Positions 9,556-18,568 of a DNA stretch of 64,000 nucleotides are shown one piece after another. The notes under the pieces are model-generated. The model was not told the origin of the DNA. It saw only the letters and a program-made list of their open reading frames with translations, and made no database searches. Both the position numbers and the translations under genes were made by a program. Origin of the DNA: Actimicrobium sp. CCC2.4 (lineage in GTDB: Bacteria; Pseudomonadota; Gammaproteobacteria; Burkholderiales; Burkholderiaceae_D); contig NZ_CP133777.1 in the NCBI RefSeq assembly GCF_034347385.1, positions 1,178,001 through 1,242,000 on the forward strand. Reading direction: 5' to 3'. Positions within the stretch are counted from its first letter, which is position 1. Each line of letters opens with the position of its first letter.

Positions 9556-10707
9556 TTACTTCACGACAGCCAGTTGCAGGCGCTTGCCGCCTTTGTACGA
9601 GTACAAGGTCAGTGTGCCGTCCTTGATGTCGCCCTTGTCATCAAACACGATATTGCCGGTGACGCCTTTGTGCTGGATTTTTGCCAGGACAGGTGCGTAC
9701 TTGGCTGGATCTGCCGAGCCGGCCTTGACCATTGCATCGACCATGGTCATCACCGAGTCATAGACGTACGGTGCATAAATCTGCACATCGACACCGAATT
9801 TTTTCTTGTAGGCAGCCTTGAAGTCTTCCATGCCTTTTTTCTGTGCATCTTCGACGCCGCCTGCTTCAGCGCAGACGACCTGGTTGTCGGCCATTGCATC
9901 GCCGGCCAGCGTGGCCAGTGCTTCGGTACAGATACCATCGCCACCCATGAACTTGGCGTTGATGCCCAGCTGTTTCATTTGACGCAGCATCGGACCGGCA
10001 ACAGCGTCCATGCCGCCGAAGAACACGACGTCCGGATTTTTCGATTTGATCGAGGTCAGGATGGCATTGAAGTCAGTGGCTTTGTCGTTCGTGTACTGTG
10101 TCGCGACGATCTCTACACCGGAGGATTTGCCTTTGGCACCCTTGATGAATTCTTCGGCAACGCCCTGGCCGTAGGCAGTACGGTCATCGATGACCGCAAC
10201 GCGTTTGGCTTTCAGCACTTGAACTGCATAGCGACCCAGTGTGCCACCGAGCTGGCCATCGTTGGCGACGACGCGGAAGGCGGTCTTGAAGCCTTGCTGC
10301 GTGTATTTAGGATTGGTCGCTGACGGCGAAATCTGTGGAATACCGGCTTCGTAGTAAATCTTCGAGGCAGGAATCGTGGTGCCGGAATTGAGGTGACCGA
10401 TCACGCCATTGACCTTGGCATCGACCAGCTTCTGTGCAACCGCGGTACCTTGTTTCGGATCGGCTGCATCGTCTTCTGCCAGCAGTTCGAACTTGACCTT
10501 CTTGCCACCGATGACGACGCCTTTGGCGTTGAGTTCGTCGATTGCCATCTTGGCGCCGTTTTCATTGTCCTTGCCCAGATGGGCGATCGCGCCCGAGATG
10601 GGACCGACGTGACCGATCTTGACGATCTGTTCCTGGGCGGAAGCTGTCCCTGCGAATGCGAATGCCAACGCGGCGGCCAAGGGAATCATTTTTGTATTGA
10701 ACTGCAT
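9556..10707 (-). CDS. livK: Branched-chain amino acid ABC transporter substrate-binding protein
   Basis: This 383-residue periplasmic binding protein has a signal peptide ending TASA at about residue 24, then the periplasmic-binding type-1 fold that starts VKIGHVGPISG, typical of LivJ/LivK. It captures leucine, isoleucine, valine or related amino acids for a LivHMGF transporter. The permease and ATPase genes are not adjacent, so this is a stand-alone receptor gene. AGGAG is seen upstream of the ATG. An Lrp/AsnC-type regulator is divergent, 141 bases away, and a dyad lies between them, so amino-acid-responsive control is likely. Confidence 0.92.
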   Translation of the reverse strand: MQFNTKMIPLAAALAFAFAGTASAQEQIVKIGHVGPISGAIAHLGKDNENGAKMAIDELNAKGVVIGGKKVKFELLAEDDAADPKQGTAVAQKLVDAKVNGVIGHLNSGTTIPASKIYYEAGIPQISPSATNPKYTQQGFKTAFRVVANDGQLGGTLGRYAVQVLKAKRVAVIDDRTAYGQGVAEEFIKGAKGKSSGVEIVATQYTNDKATDFNAILTSIKSKNPDVVFFGGMDAVAGPMLRQMKQLGINAKFMGGDGICTEALATLAGDAMADNQVVCAEAGGVEDAQKKGMEDFKAAYKKKFGVDVQIYAPYVYDSVMTMVDAMVKAGSADPAKYAPVLAKIQHKGVTGNIVFDDKGDIKDGTLTLYSYKGGKRLQLAVVK

Positions 10708-10771
10708 TTATATACTCCTGAGGATTGAAAAAAAACAGCCTAGCTGCAACACTGCCATTCAGATTTCTGAA

Positions 10772-10788
10772 CATGTAGAACTTACATG
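10772..10788. promoter_or_regulatory. Candidate Lrp/AsnC operator between livK and its divergent regulator
   Basis: A CATGT-N7-ACATG dyad lies in the 141-base gap between the livK start and the Lrp-type gene, about 65 bases upstream of livK. Lrp-family regulators bind about 15-base imperfect palindromes. The assignment rests only on symmetry and position. Confidence 0.35.
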
Positions 10789-10848
10789 ACAAAAACGTGA
10801 TCGCATAGCGTTTTTCTGCGTTTTTTTAACCAATTGTTTAACTTTTAT

Positions 10849-11358
10849 ATGCCTAAAATTTACGCACTCGACAAAGTCGATCGCAAGCTGCTCAACCTGC
10901 TGCAAAAGGACAACCAGACCCCCACCCGCACGCTCGCCGAAAAGACCCATATTTCGCAGCCGACCTGCCTGCGCCGCCTGCGCGATCTGCGTGCGGCCGG
11001 CATCATCAATGCCGATGTGGCGCTGGTCGATCCGTTCGCGCTGGGCTATGGAATGCTGGCATTTCTTGAGATTTCACTGACCAATCAGTCGGACGAATGC
11101 ATGCAGGAATTTGAAACCAGAATGGGCAAGGAAGCCGAAGTCATGCAGTGCTACTTCGTTTCGGGAGATTTTGATTATTTTCTGGTGGCGCATGTCATCG
11201 ACATGGACGCCTATTACCAGTTTGTGCGGAGGGTGATTTCGGGGTCGGGCAATGTGCGGCATTTCCAGTCACGCTTTCCAATGAAACGCTCCAAATTTGT
11301 CACGCGCATCGCCTTTGATGAAAAGTCACTGGAAGTGCAGGTGCGCGCAAAAAAGTGA
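10849..11358 (+). CDS. Lrp/AsnC family transcriptional regulator
   Basis: The 169-residue protein has an N-terminal helix-turn-helix (about residues 8-50, beginning LDKVDRKLLNLLQKDN, with ISQPTCLRRLRDL as recognition region) and a C-terminal RAM/Lrp effector domain with FVSGDFDYFLVAHV. These proteins sense amino acids and act locally or globally. The ATG at 10849 was chosen because the family begins close to LDKVDRKLL; a TTG five codons upstream is possible. No clear ribosome site is seen. It is transcribed away from livK, its likely target. Confidence 0.9.
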   Translation: MPKIYALDKVDRKLLNLLQKDNQTPTRTLAEKTHISQPTCLRRLRDLRAAGIINADVALVDPFALGYGMLAFLEISLTNQSDECMQEFETRMGKEAEVMQCYFVSGDFDYFLVAHVIDMDAYYQFVRRVISGSGNVRHFQSRFPMKRSKFVTRIAFDEKSLEVQVRAKK

Positions 11359-11686
11359 GATCGTCGCAAGGTGGGCGATTTTTTTTGCGCGCAAGGACCT
11401 GATCAGGCGTAGGTCAAGGTGGTATTCGGTGCTTATTCTTCGGCATAAAAAGCTACCGAAAGGTCCGTCACCGCAAGCGCCGGCCGAACCGCAGGATATG
11501 GTCCAGTCCTGCGTGTCATGCTGCCGTACTTCGCGTGCCGGTGGCACCGCGCCAATCACGTCGGCAATCGCCGCTGTATTCCGGCAGACGCACCATGCAT
11601 TGCTTGTTGACTGCATAGCGCGACTGGCTGCAGTTGCGCAGCATCTGCCGGATCAATGTGCTCGTAGCGCAATGGTGCCAGCGGTT
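11359..11686. other. Intergenic region with one doubtful small reading frame
   Basis: This 328-base gap lies between the Lrp-type gene and the autotransporter gene. It holds a minus-strand 42-codon frame at 11516-11644 with four cysteines (two as NCSQSRY and KQCMVRL) but no clear ribosome site. It could be a relic of a small gene. No T-rich hairpin terminator is obvious. Confidence 0.4.
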
Positions 11687-14600
11687 TTAAAACGCGACTT
11701 GCACGCCGCCGTTGATGGTGGCATCGCTTCGACCGCTGCGAACTTCGCCAACGACACCGTAGAACAGACGGGTGTGCTTGCCCTGCTGTAGAGAGCCGGA
11801 CAGGTTGGCTTGCAGGAAAGTGCGTCCCACGTTTGGCGTGACAATTGTCATGTCGTCACCAGCGAGTTGCGCAGCCAAAACCGGCCGGATCAGGCTGCCG
11901 GCGTCTGCGCCAATCCCCACCGTGGTTTGCCATGTACTGACACCGGCTTGCGGCTCCCTGGCTGCTGCGGAGCCTGAGCAAAGAGCGGTCAAGCCTGTCA
12001 TCACCCGCGTGCCGCGTGCATCATGTTTGGCAAGGCCGATTGCGCCTACGCTACCGCCGTCTTCAGTGTAGGCACTGCGGCGCACTTGCTGCCAAAGCGC
12101 GCGAACAAAGGGCTTGACGTCGATACCCGCGACGTTGGCTGCGCCTTGCAGTCCAAGTCCGAACATGGCATTGCGGCCGCGCGTATCACCGGACAGTGCC
12201 GCATTGCTCAAGACATCGGCACGGCGGGTACTGTAAAGACTGCGACCGAAACCGGCGACGCCGTCCAGCGTAACCTCACCCAGATTGTGATCGGCATAGA
12301 CAAATGCCATGGTTTGATTGAGGGTGCCGGAGCCAGCGTTAGCCGACAGGTTGTCATGCGCCTGGGATATGCCGACTCCCAGCCGGCTGGTGTCGTTACG
12401 GAAGACGTCCACGCCCACGGTCAACTGAAGGCGGTCGGCCTTGAATCCGGAGGCTGCGTCATCCCCGGAGGTGCGGCTGCGACTACCGTTGAGGTCGGTC
12501 CACAGGGCTTTTTCGCGCGGTAGCGTCAATTGGCGTGCGATGCCAGCTTGCACTGCCTGGCCGACGGACGGTACGGCGGCCATGACGGCAGCGTGCACTT
12601 CGCCTGAAAGCGAGCGCATGACGCCATCAATGCGACCCGCTTCTACCGTGGTGACCGTCGCCGCCAGCAGCGTCTGCCTGGCAGTAGCGCCGTTGGCCTG
12701 GTCAGCATTGACAGCCCGATCGACCAGTGCGGCGGCGGCGACAGTATTGGTAGTGCCGCCGGCTGACTGGACTGTGGCGGCATAAGACACGGGCAAGATA
12801 CGCAGGTCAAGCGAATGGGTAGCGTCGACATCGTAGAACAGCGCAATGCGGGTGCCTGCAGCCAGACCGTCGGGCTGCGCAAAATTAGCAAATCGACCTA
12901 CGATTCCGCCGTCGGCAGTGATGATCCGGAAGCTCTCACCAATCTGGGGAACATAGGGTGTGTAAGCCACAGCGCCGGTAATTTTGGTGAGATTAACCAT
13001 TAGCGTGCTACTGCCAATGATGAACTGGCTGTTGCTGCCAGTGACAAGCAGACGGGAGTAATTACCTGGCCCACTGGCGATGCCGGTGCCGTTGATGTCT
13101 TCTTGAAACGTGCTGCCGTTGGCCATCGTCACGGTTGATCCCGTGGTGAGGGTGCCGGGTGAATTACCCGGTGCCAGCGTACCGGCGACCGTGATCGGTG
13201 CCTGGATGGTGCCGGTTCCGCGCAGAGTGGCATCGGCATCAACTTGCACGAAAGTTGAATCGAGCAAGCTATTGGCACGTAACGTGCCAGCCTGCACGCA
13301 GGTGCCCTGGTTGAGCGTCGCCGCAGCAGCCATGTTGAGCGCACCTGCACCACTCTTGATGAAGCAGCCGAGCCCGCCGCCCGACGTCACGGTGCCGACC
13401 AGTAGCGTTGTCGTGTTGGCATCGGTAGCGATGGTGGTACCACCGGCAATGGTGAGTGCTTGAGCGAGTTGCTGATCGACCGTGGTGTGAAGTACGCCGC
13501 TATTGAGCGCAATGGCACCACTTCCAGCTGCATTTGCCGCACCAAGCTCGACGACACCCGCGTTGATTGCCATGCCACCGGTCATGCCGCTGTTATCGCC
13601 TAACAGCGCGAGTGTGCCGCTGCCGTTCTTCTGTAGCAGGCCATTGCCGCTGATTGGTCCGGATGCCGCGAGTGTGGTGCTGGTGGCGGTATCGAGGATG
13701 CCGGTGCCGACCAGGTTCACGCCGCGTGCCAACGTGAAGGAAGCACTGCTGTTCAGTGTTCCCTGGTTCATCGTGAGAGCGCCGGCGGTGTCACCAAGAT
13801 GTTGATCTGATGCGACCGACAGCCTTGCATTATTAGTGACGACTGTGCCGCCGGTATGTGTATTGATGCCGGACAGTGTTTCAGTGCCGCCGGCTATGAC
13901 CAGCGCGCCGCTACCCCCGATGCTTCCGGCGAATTCGCCAGCCGCGTTCGTGAGCGTCAGGGTCTGCCCACCGAGCACTACGGCGCCGGTGCCAGCCAGG
14001 CTGGTGATTGCCGCCCCCGCAGTTGTGGCGGAAACGTTCAGCGTACCGTTGACCAGTGTATTGGTTGAGTCACTGATGCTGCCGGTGCCAGCCAGAGCGA
14101 GCGTTGCACCACTATTGATTGTTGTCGCTCCGGTGAACGTGTTCACGCCGCTGAGTGAAACACGACCTCCCGTTCCCGTATTGGCAATTGTCAGGCTGCC
14201 CGGTGTGCTGGCAGAGGCATTCGAGAGCGCGCCGGAAATAGTCGTCTCGTTACCGTTTTGATTGAGGGTGCCGCCCGCTTGACCAATCGTAAAGTTTTGC
14301 GCGAGGGACGGCGTGCTGCTGGCCAGTGTCAGAGTGCCACCAGTAAAATTTGGCGTTGTCGTGGTCGCCAGCGACGTGGATGAATAACTACCAACGGCAG
14401 TATTGATCGGATTGCTGACCGGCACTCCCGGGTTAGACGGGTTTGCCAGCTGTTGCGACGTAATGGTAAAACCGCTTGACCGGATCACAGTGTCGATCGG
14501 GTTCCAATCCTGGGACGGTGAGGAGATCGGAATATAGGTAAAAGTGTAAGCGCCGGGCACCAGGTTCATGAATTGGGCACCTTGCCAAGTACTAATAACC

Positions 14601-15034
14601 CGGTTCGCTGTTCCAATGAGGCTAGTGCCGTTGGAGAAAAAGTTGGTTGTGCCGTCGGTGAGCCCGGTCGGTTTAGACGTCACGCGGTTTGAAAACGCAG
14701 ACTGCTGGTTGTAGCCGTTTGGTCCTGAAAAACTCAGGCTGCCCTCGGTAAATGAAGTGAAATGGTAGGTGCCGTACCAGATTTCGACTGAATTGTTCGC
14801 TCCTATGGTGTAACCGACCGACGTGGTGTGCGCCAGGGCCTCCGTGCTGCACGTCAGGCACAACATCAAAGTTCCAGTCGACGCCATCATCGTAAGTCCA
14901 GCTGTGGCGGAGGCGCTGCCGACGACACGTCGGGTCCTGCGGCCGGCACTTCTCCCGTACGAACAGGCCAGTTCCGAGACTGCAATGAACATCGAAAGAC
15001 TACGGTTCCATACAAGACGATAAGTATGATTCAT
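11687..15034 (-). CDS. Type V autotransporter (classical, ESPR-containing)
   Basis: This 1115-residue protein is a self-secreting surface adhesin or enzyme. Residues 1-25 form an extended signal peptide region (MNHTYRLVWNRS, then FIAVSELA), followed by a second hydrophobic stretch and likely cleavage near TEALA at about residue 69. Residues 70-210 form a distinct N-terminal domain rich in Tyr and Trp. Residues 210-620 are repeated autotransporter-associated beta strands (LSGVNTFTGATTI, LSGINTHTGGT, ALLGDNSGMTGG). The last 260 or so residues form the beta barrel ending in Phe. Two cysteines about 24 residues apart near residue 560 are unusual for a passenger. It is monocistronic. Passenger function is unknown. 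Confidence 0.92.
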   Translation of the reverse strand: MNHTYRLVWNRSLSMFIAVSELACSYGRSAGRRTRRVVGSASATAGLTMMASTGTLMLCLTCSTEALAHTTSVGYTIGANNSVEIWYGTYHFTSFTEGSLSFSGPNGYNQQSAFSNRVTSKPTGLTDGTTNFFSNGTSLIGTANRVISTWQGAQFMNLVPGAYTFTYIPISSPSQDWNPIDTVIRSSGFTITSQQLANPSNPGVPVSNPINTAVGSYSSTSLATTTTPNFTGGTLTLASSTPSLAQNFTIGQAGGTLNQNGNETTISGALSNASASTPGSLTIANTGTGGRVSLSGVNTFTGATTINSGATLALAGTGSISDSTNTLVNGTLNVSATTAGAAITSLAGTGAVVLGGQTLTLTNAAGEFAGSIGGSGALVIAGGTETLSGINTHTGGTVVTNNARLSVASDQHLGDTAGALTMNQGTLNSSASFTLARGVNLVGTGILDTATSTTLAASGPISGNGLLQKNGSGTLALLGDNSGMTGGMAINAGVVELGAANAAGSGAIALNSGVLHTTVDQQLAQALTIAGGTTIATDANTTTLLVGTVTSGGGLGCFIKSGAGALNMAAAATLNQGTCVQAGTLRANSLLDSTFVQVDADATLRGTGTIQAPITVAGTLAPGNSPGTLTTGSTVTMANGSTFQEDINGTGIASGPGNYSRLLVTGSNSQFIIGSSTLMVNLTKITGAVAYTPYVPQIGESFRIITADGGIVGRFANFAQPDGLAAGTRIALFYDVDATHSLDLRILPVSYAATVQSAGGTTNTVAAAALVDRAVNADQANGATARQTLLAATVTTVEAGRIDGVMRSLSGEVHAAVMAAVPSVGQAVQAGIARQLTLPREKALWTDLNGSRSRTSGDDAASGFKADRLQLTVGVDVFRNDTSRLGVGISQAHDNLSANAGSGTLNQTMAFVYADHNLGEVTLDGVAGFGRSLYSTRRADVLSNAALSGDTRGRNAMFGLGLQGAANVAGIDVKPFVRALWQQVRRSAYTEDGGSVGAIGLAKHDARGTRVMTGLTALCSGSAAAREPQAGVSTWQTTVGIGADAGSLIRPVLAAQLAGDDMTIVTPNVGRTFLQANLSGSLQQGKHTRLFYGVVGEVRSGRSDATINGGVQVAF

Positions 15035-15577
15035 TGTTTTTGGCCTGAAAAGAAGCGCTGCGTTAAAGGGACAGAGGGAGACTGGATCGACTTATTGGTG
15101 TCGGCTGAACTGACAGTGCAATCGCGGGAATTCGGCACGTGACTACCCCCCATGCCGAGACGGCATCAACATGATTAATGCTTGAAAAATTTTCTTGGAG
15201 TATTGCTGTGCACTCGCCGGTCGTCAAGTGATCCAGCGCGATTACAGGCCTAAAAAAGATTAAATTCAACAAAAATAATTGTTAACATCATTGAATGTGA
15301 TGATTTTTTGGTAAAAATTGCGAATTGTATCGGCGAGGCCCGAGCCATGTTTGCGACGCGATCTGAACGCCGGCAATAGACCGATTTCAGATTGCTGGTC
15401 ATGCTGCGGGAACTGCGCTGCGTCGCCAACACGGCAACCTGAAATACAAGCGCAGTGAAATGAAGCTGGGTGGGACGGGATTTTCCGGCGAGCCGGATTA
15501 GATCCCGATGCATTGCCACTCGTTGCAAGGAAGCGTTGGCGTTGATGCTGGCCGCCGGCTAGCGAGACATCCAGGCG
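15035..15577. other. Long intergenic region between the autotransporter gene and dadA
   Basis: About 540 bases hold no gene I recognise. An AT-rich stretch at about 15245-15325 probably contains the autotransporter promoter on the minus strand, with a CATCA/TGATG inverted repeat around 15288-15304 that could be an operator. The short reading frames here have no recognisable products. Confidence 0.5.
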
Positions 15578-15605
15578 AAAAAAAACGAGACCTTACGGTC
15601 TCGTT
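15578..15605 (-). terminator. Rho-independent terminator after dadA
   Basis: On the minus strand a 9-bp perfect stem (arms 15597-15605 and 15584-15592, loop of four) is followed by a run of eight T (A run 15578-15585 on the plus strand). Confidence 0.85.
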
Positions 15606-15628
15606 CATCGGGCAAGCGCAGGGACTGG

Positions 15629-16945
15629 TCAGACTTGAACCGGTGAGCCTTTCACGCCGGCACGGGCAGGCTGGCGCGGCATGCCGGTGAAGGCAAAATC
15701 AACGTCCGGCTGGCGACCGCAAATGATGTCGGCAATCGCGCGACCGGAACCGCAACCCATGGTCCAGCCCAGCGTGCCGTGGCCGGTATTGAGATACAGG
15801 TTGCTGAACTTGGTCTTGCCGATGTACGGCACGTTCGATGGCGTCAGTGGCCGCAAACCGGTCCAGTAAGTTGGATTGTCATAGTCGCAGGCGCCGGGGA
15901 ACAGTTCCTGGGTACGGCGCGTGATGGCTTCGCAGCGGGCGGTATTGAGTTCGCGGGTGTAGCCATTGAGTTCGCAGGTGCCCGCCACGCGCAGACGGTC
16001 GCCAAGGCGCGACACCACCAGCTTGTAGCCATCGTCGGTCAGCGATACCGACGGTGCCAGATCCGGATTGATTACCTTGTAGGTGGCCGAATAGCCTTTG
16101 CCCGGATAGACCATGAGGTCGATACCAAGCGGCTTGAGAATAGGCACCGAAAAACTGCCCATCGCCATCACGAAGATATCCGCATGCAGGACTTCATGAC
16201 GACCGGATTCATTGATGATTTCAACGCCGGTGACTTTGGCGGAGGCACCGCTGCCCTCGGTGATCAGGCGCGTGATCTGTGTATTGAACTGGAACTTGAC
16301 ACCGGCTTCTTCGGCTTTTTTGGCGAGGCCAGTGGTGAACTTGTAGATGTCGCCGGACTCGTCGCTGGCAGTGAAATCGCCGCCGACGATCTTGTCACGG
16401 ATGCTGGCCAGCGCCGGTTCGATGCGCACGACTTCATCGGCGCTGATCGAGTCACGCTGGCAACCGAGGTCGCACATCAGCTTGGCTGCCGGCAGCGATT
16501 CTTCGAAGTCTTTTTTGTCGGTGTAAAAATGCAGGATGCCGCGGGTCAGGCAATCGTAGTCGACACCGGTTTCGGCGCGCAGCGATTGCAGGGTCTGGCG
16601 GCTGTACTCACTGATGGCAACGATCTGGCGGATGTTATCAGCGGTGCGGGCCGGCGTGCATTCACGCAGGAAGTTGATGGCCCAGCGCCATTGCAGCCAT
16701 TCGGGCCGGAAGCGGTACAGCAGCGGCGCGTCTTCCTTGCCCAGCCACTTGAGTACTTTCATCGGAGCGGAAGGATTGGCCCACGGTTCGGCATGCGATA
16801 CCGAAATCTGGCAGCCATTGGCAAAGCTGGTTTCCTGTGCCGCGCCTGGCTGGCGGTCGATGACCGTCACTTCGTGCCCTGACTTGTTCAAAAACCACGC
16901 TGAGGCGGTGCCGATGATCCCTGATCCCAATACGATGACTTTCAT
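15629..16945 (-). CDS. dadA: D-amino acid dehydrogenase small subunit
   Basis: DadA is a membrane-associated FAD enzyme that oxidises D-amino acids, mainly D-alanine, to keto acids and passes electrons to quinones. The protein is 438 residues with the dinucleotide motif VLGSGIIG at residues 5-12 and the DAO-family C-terminal segment GHGTLGWTMGCGSG. The ATG at 16945 is preceded by GGAGA, which fixes the start; four residues upstream are unlikely. An AT-rich gap precedes it and a terminator follows, so it is monocistronic. No alanine racemase gene is adjacent. Confidence 0.94.
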   Translation of the reverse strand: MKVIVLGSGIIGTASAWFLNKSGHEVTVIDRQPGAAQETSFANGCQISVSHAEPWANPSAPMKVLKWLGKEDAPLLYRFRPEWLQWRWAINFLRECTPARTADNIRQIVAISEYSRQTLQSLRAETGVDYDCLTRGILHFYTDKKDFEESLPAAKLMCDLGCQRDSISADEVVRIEPALASIRDKIVGGDFTASDESGDIYKFTTGLAKKAEEAGVKFQFNTQITRLITEGSGASAKVTGVEIINESGRHEVLHADIFVMAMGSFSVPILKPLGIDLMVYPGKGYSATYKVINPDLAPSVSLTDDGYKLVVSRLGDRLRVAGTCELNGYTRELNTARCEAITRRTQELFPGACDYDNPTYWTGLRPLTPSNVPYIGKTKFSNLYLNTGHGTLGWTMGCGSGRAIADIICGRQPDVDFAFTGMPRQPARAGVKGSPVQV

Positions 16946-17073
16946 GGCTATCTCCAATTTTCGATACCTCGATTGTAGAAAGTTCTGGTCTGTTCAGGCC
17001 GGCAATTACAGGGTTGGATTATTTATTTATCAAATTAAAATAATAATCCGTGTCGATAAAACAAAAAAGATCG

Positions 17074-17475
17074 TTAGTTATTTGTCGTTTTCAAACGCGA
17101 CACTTCCTGGGATACGGCGCGGCGGATGAGCTCTTCGATCGTCTGCTGAAGACCATCGCGGATCTCCTGCGCCAGCCCGCCGACGGCGACCTGCAGCACG
17201 TCGGCCAGGCTGTCACGGACTCGCTGTTCCAGCACTCTGTCGATCCGGGTCAGTACCTGGCGCGTGATGCGATCGCTGATTTCAGCCTCGAGGCGGGCCA
17301 GGTCTTGCTCGCTCCAGTGCGGTTCTTGCGCAGCGGTGCTGCTCAGTACCGGTACGCTTGCTTCCAGCAGCAGCAAAGGCGGCGCAAGCAAGTCAGCGTC
17401 ATGCATGCGTTCTTGCTCTAGCGGCAGGACTTCAGTGAGCAGCGGGATGCCGCTATCGGCGTCGTTGTGGCTCAT
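17074..17475 (-). CDS. DUF2486-like protein
   Basis: The 133-residue protein starts SHNDADSGIPLLTEVL; the IPVLTEV-like motif near the N-terminus is characteristic of the Burkholderiales DUF2486 family. The C-terminal two thirds are predicted amphipathic helix or coiled coil with many Arg, Glu and Leu residues (RITRQVLTRIDRVLEQRVRDSL). The ATG at 17475 was chosen because GAGG, overlapping the holC stop codon, lies eight bases upstream. It follows holC directly, so the two are co-transcribed. Function is unknown. Confidence 0.7.
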   Translation of the reverse strand: MSHNDADSGIPLLTEVLPLEQERMHDADLLAPPLLLLEASVPVLSSTAAQEPHWSEQDLARLEAEISDRITRQVLTRIDRVLEQRVRDSLADVLQVAVGGLAQEIRDGLQQTIEELIRRAVSQEVSRLKTTNN

Positions 17476-17485
17476 CGCGGGTACC

Positions 17486-17911
17486 TCATTTGTCGGCAAT
17501 AAAATGCGTCAACGCATATCCGCGCTGCTGATAAAAGCGGTAACGATCGCGGCCGCTGGCAATATCTGCAGCATCGGTGGCGACGATTTCAAACAGGCGT
17601 TCGAAGCGGGCAAAGGTCGGAGGCGGCTGGCTGGTCAGATTGATCAGCACCTGATGGTGCGGTAACGCGTCGGCGTCGGCATCGGTGGTCGCGAGGATCA
17701 CCGGCGTATCGATCGCCAGTGCATCACCGGCCATCACGTGCGGCACAAAGTCATGCTCGGAAAAAGTCCAGAGCGCGGCATCCAGCGCGGCCAGCTGCTG
17801 CGGCTCGCCCATCAGCACAATACGCGAATGCGCGTGGCGAGCCTTGCGCACCAGCCGGCAGACGTAGCTGATCTTGTCCGGGATATTGCTATGAAAATCG
17901 ACACGGGTCAT
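17486..17911 (-). CDS. holC: DNA polymerase III subunit chi
   Basis: The chi subunit links the clamp loader to single-stranded DNA-binding protein. This 141-residue protein has the expected length and the family start VDFHSNIPDKISYVCRLVRKA, with the middle motif TFSEHDFVPHV and the closing RYRFYQQRGYALTHF. It lies 10 bases after the DUF4124-glutaredoxin gene and its stop is just upstream of the DUF2486-like gene, inside the folD-prlC run. Confidence 0.93.
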   Translation of the reverse strand: MTRVDFHSNIPDKISYVCRLVRKARHAHSRIVLMGEPQQLAALDAALWTFSEHDFVPHVMAGDALAIDTPVILATTDADADALPHHQVLINLTSQPPPTFARFERLFEIVATDAADIASGRDRYRFYQQRGYALTHFIADK

Positions 17912-17921
17912 GGCAGCAGCA

Positions 17922-18551
17922 TCAGAAACGAAAGCCGGAATCCGGCTTTCCGGCGGGTGTTGACGGCAGCGGGCGACGGCTTGGCGGGTTGATCACGTCG
18001 ACCGCTTCGGCCTGCCCCTTGTCAGTGACCGGCGCGGCAGCACTGGCAGGCGGATTGCGATAGCCCGATGGCAATTGGCTGTTCGCCGGATAGGCGGCAA
18101 CCGTCAGCATGGCGTCCCAGGCACCGCTTTCGAACCCGGTCTGTTTTGAGCGTCCGACCAGCAGCATCGGCATCGTGCCGTCGCCACCGGCCTGCTTCAT
18201 GCGGTCGGTATCGGCGGCGCTGGTGACGGTTTTTTCAGTGAACGGAATACCGCGTCTGGACAAATAGACACGGCCACTGTCACACGGCACGCAAGCTTTC
18301 ATGGTGTAGAGCACGACAGGGAAATTTTTCGCGGCGCGCGCCAGTTCGTAGGGCAGGGCAGTGGCGTCGGTGGCGGCAACCGGCGCGCCTTGTGACTCGG
18401 AGCGGCGCGCCGTCGCCGGCGGCGGCGTGTCGGTGTAGTTGATCTTGCCGTCGGCACCAGTCCACTTGTACATTTGCTGTGCCAGCGCGCCGCTGCTCGC
18501 GAATGCGCCGGCCATCAGCGCGACGGTCAGGATTTTTTGCAGATGGTGCAT
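17922..18551 (-). CDS. Exported DUF4124 and glutaredoxin-like fusion protein
   Basis: The 209-residue protein has a signal peptide (residues 1-24, ending GALA), a DUF4124 module starting QQMYKWTGADGKINYTDTPPP (about 25-60), and a glutaredoxin-like domain (about 75-155). The redox motif CVPC is at residues 87-90 and the cis-proline segment TMPMLLVG follows near 124-131. A Pro/Ala-rich tail ends the protein. It is probably a periplasmic thiol-disulfide protein; partner proteins are unknown. It lies between prlC and holC with short gaps. Domain calls are firm; the redox role is inferred. Confidence 0.85.
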   Translation of the reverse strand: MHHLQKILTVALMAGAFASSGALAQQMYKWTGADGKINYTDTPPPATARRSESQGAPVAATDATALPYELARAAKNFPVVLYTMKACVPCDSGRVYLSRRGIPFTEKTVTSAADTDRMKQAGGDGTMPMLLVGRSKQTGFESGAWDAMLTVAAYPANSQLPSGYRNPPASAAAPVTDKGQAEAVDVINPPSRRPLPSTPAGKPDSGFRF

Positions 18552-18568
18552 GGTGGTGCCTCCTTGTT

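Noticed and set aside
11297..11791. Plus-strand frame between the Lrp-type gene and the autotransporter gene
   Set aside because: It overlaps both genes in other frames and has no ribosome site or family similarity.
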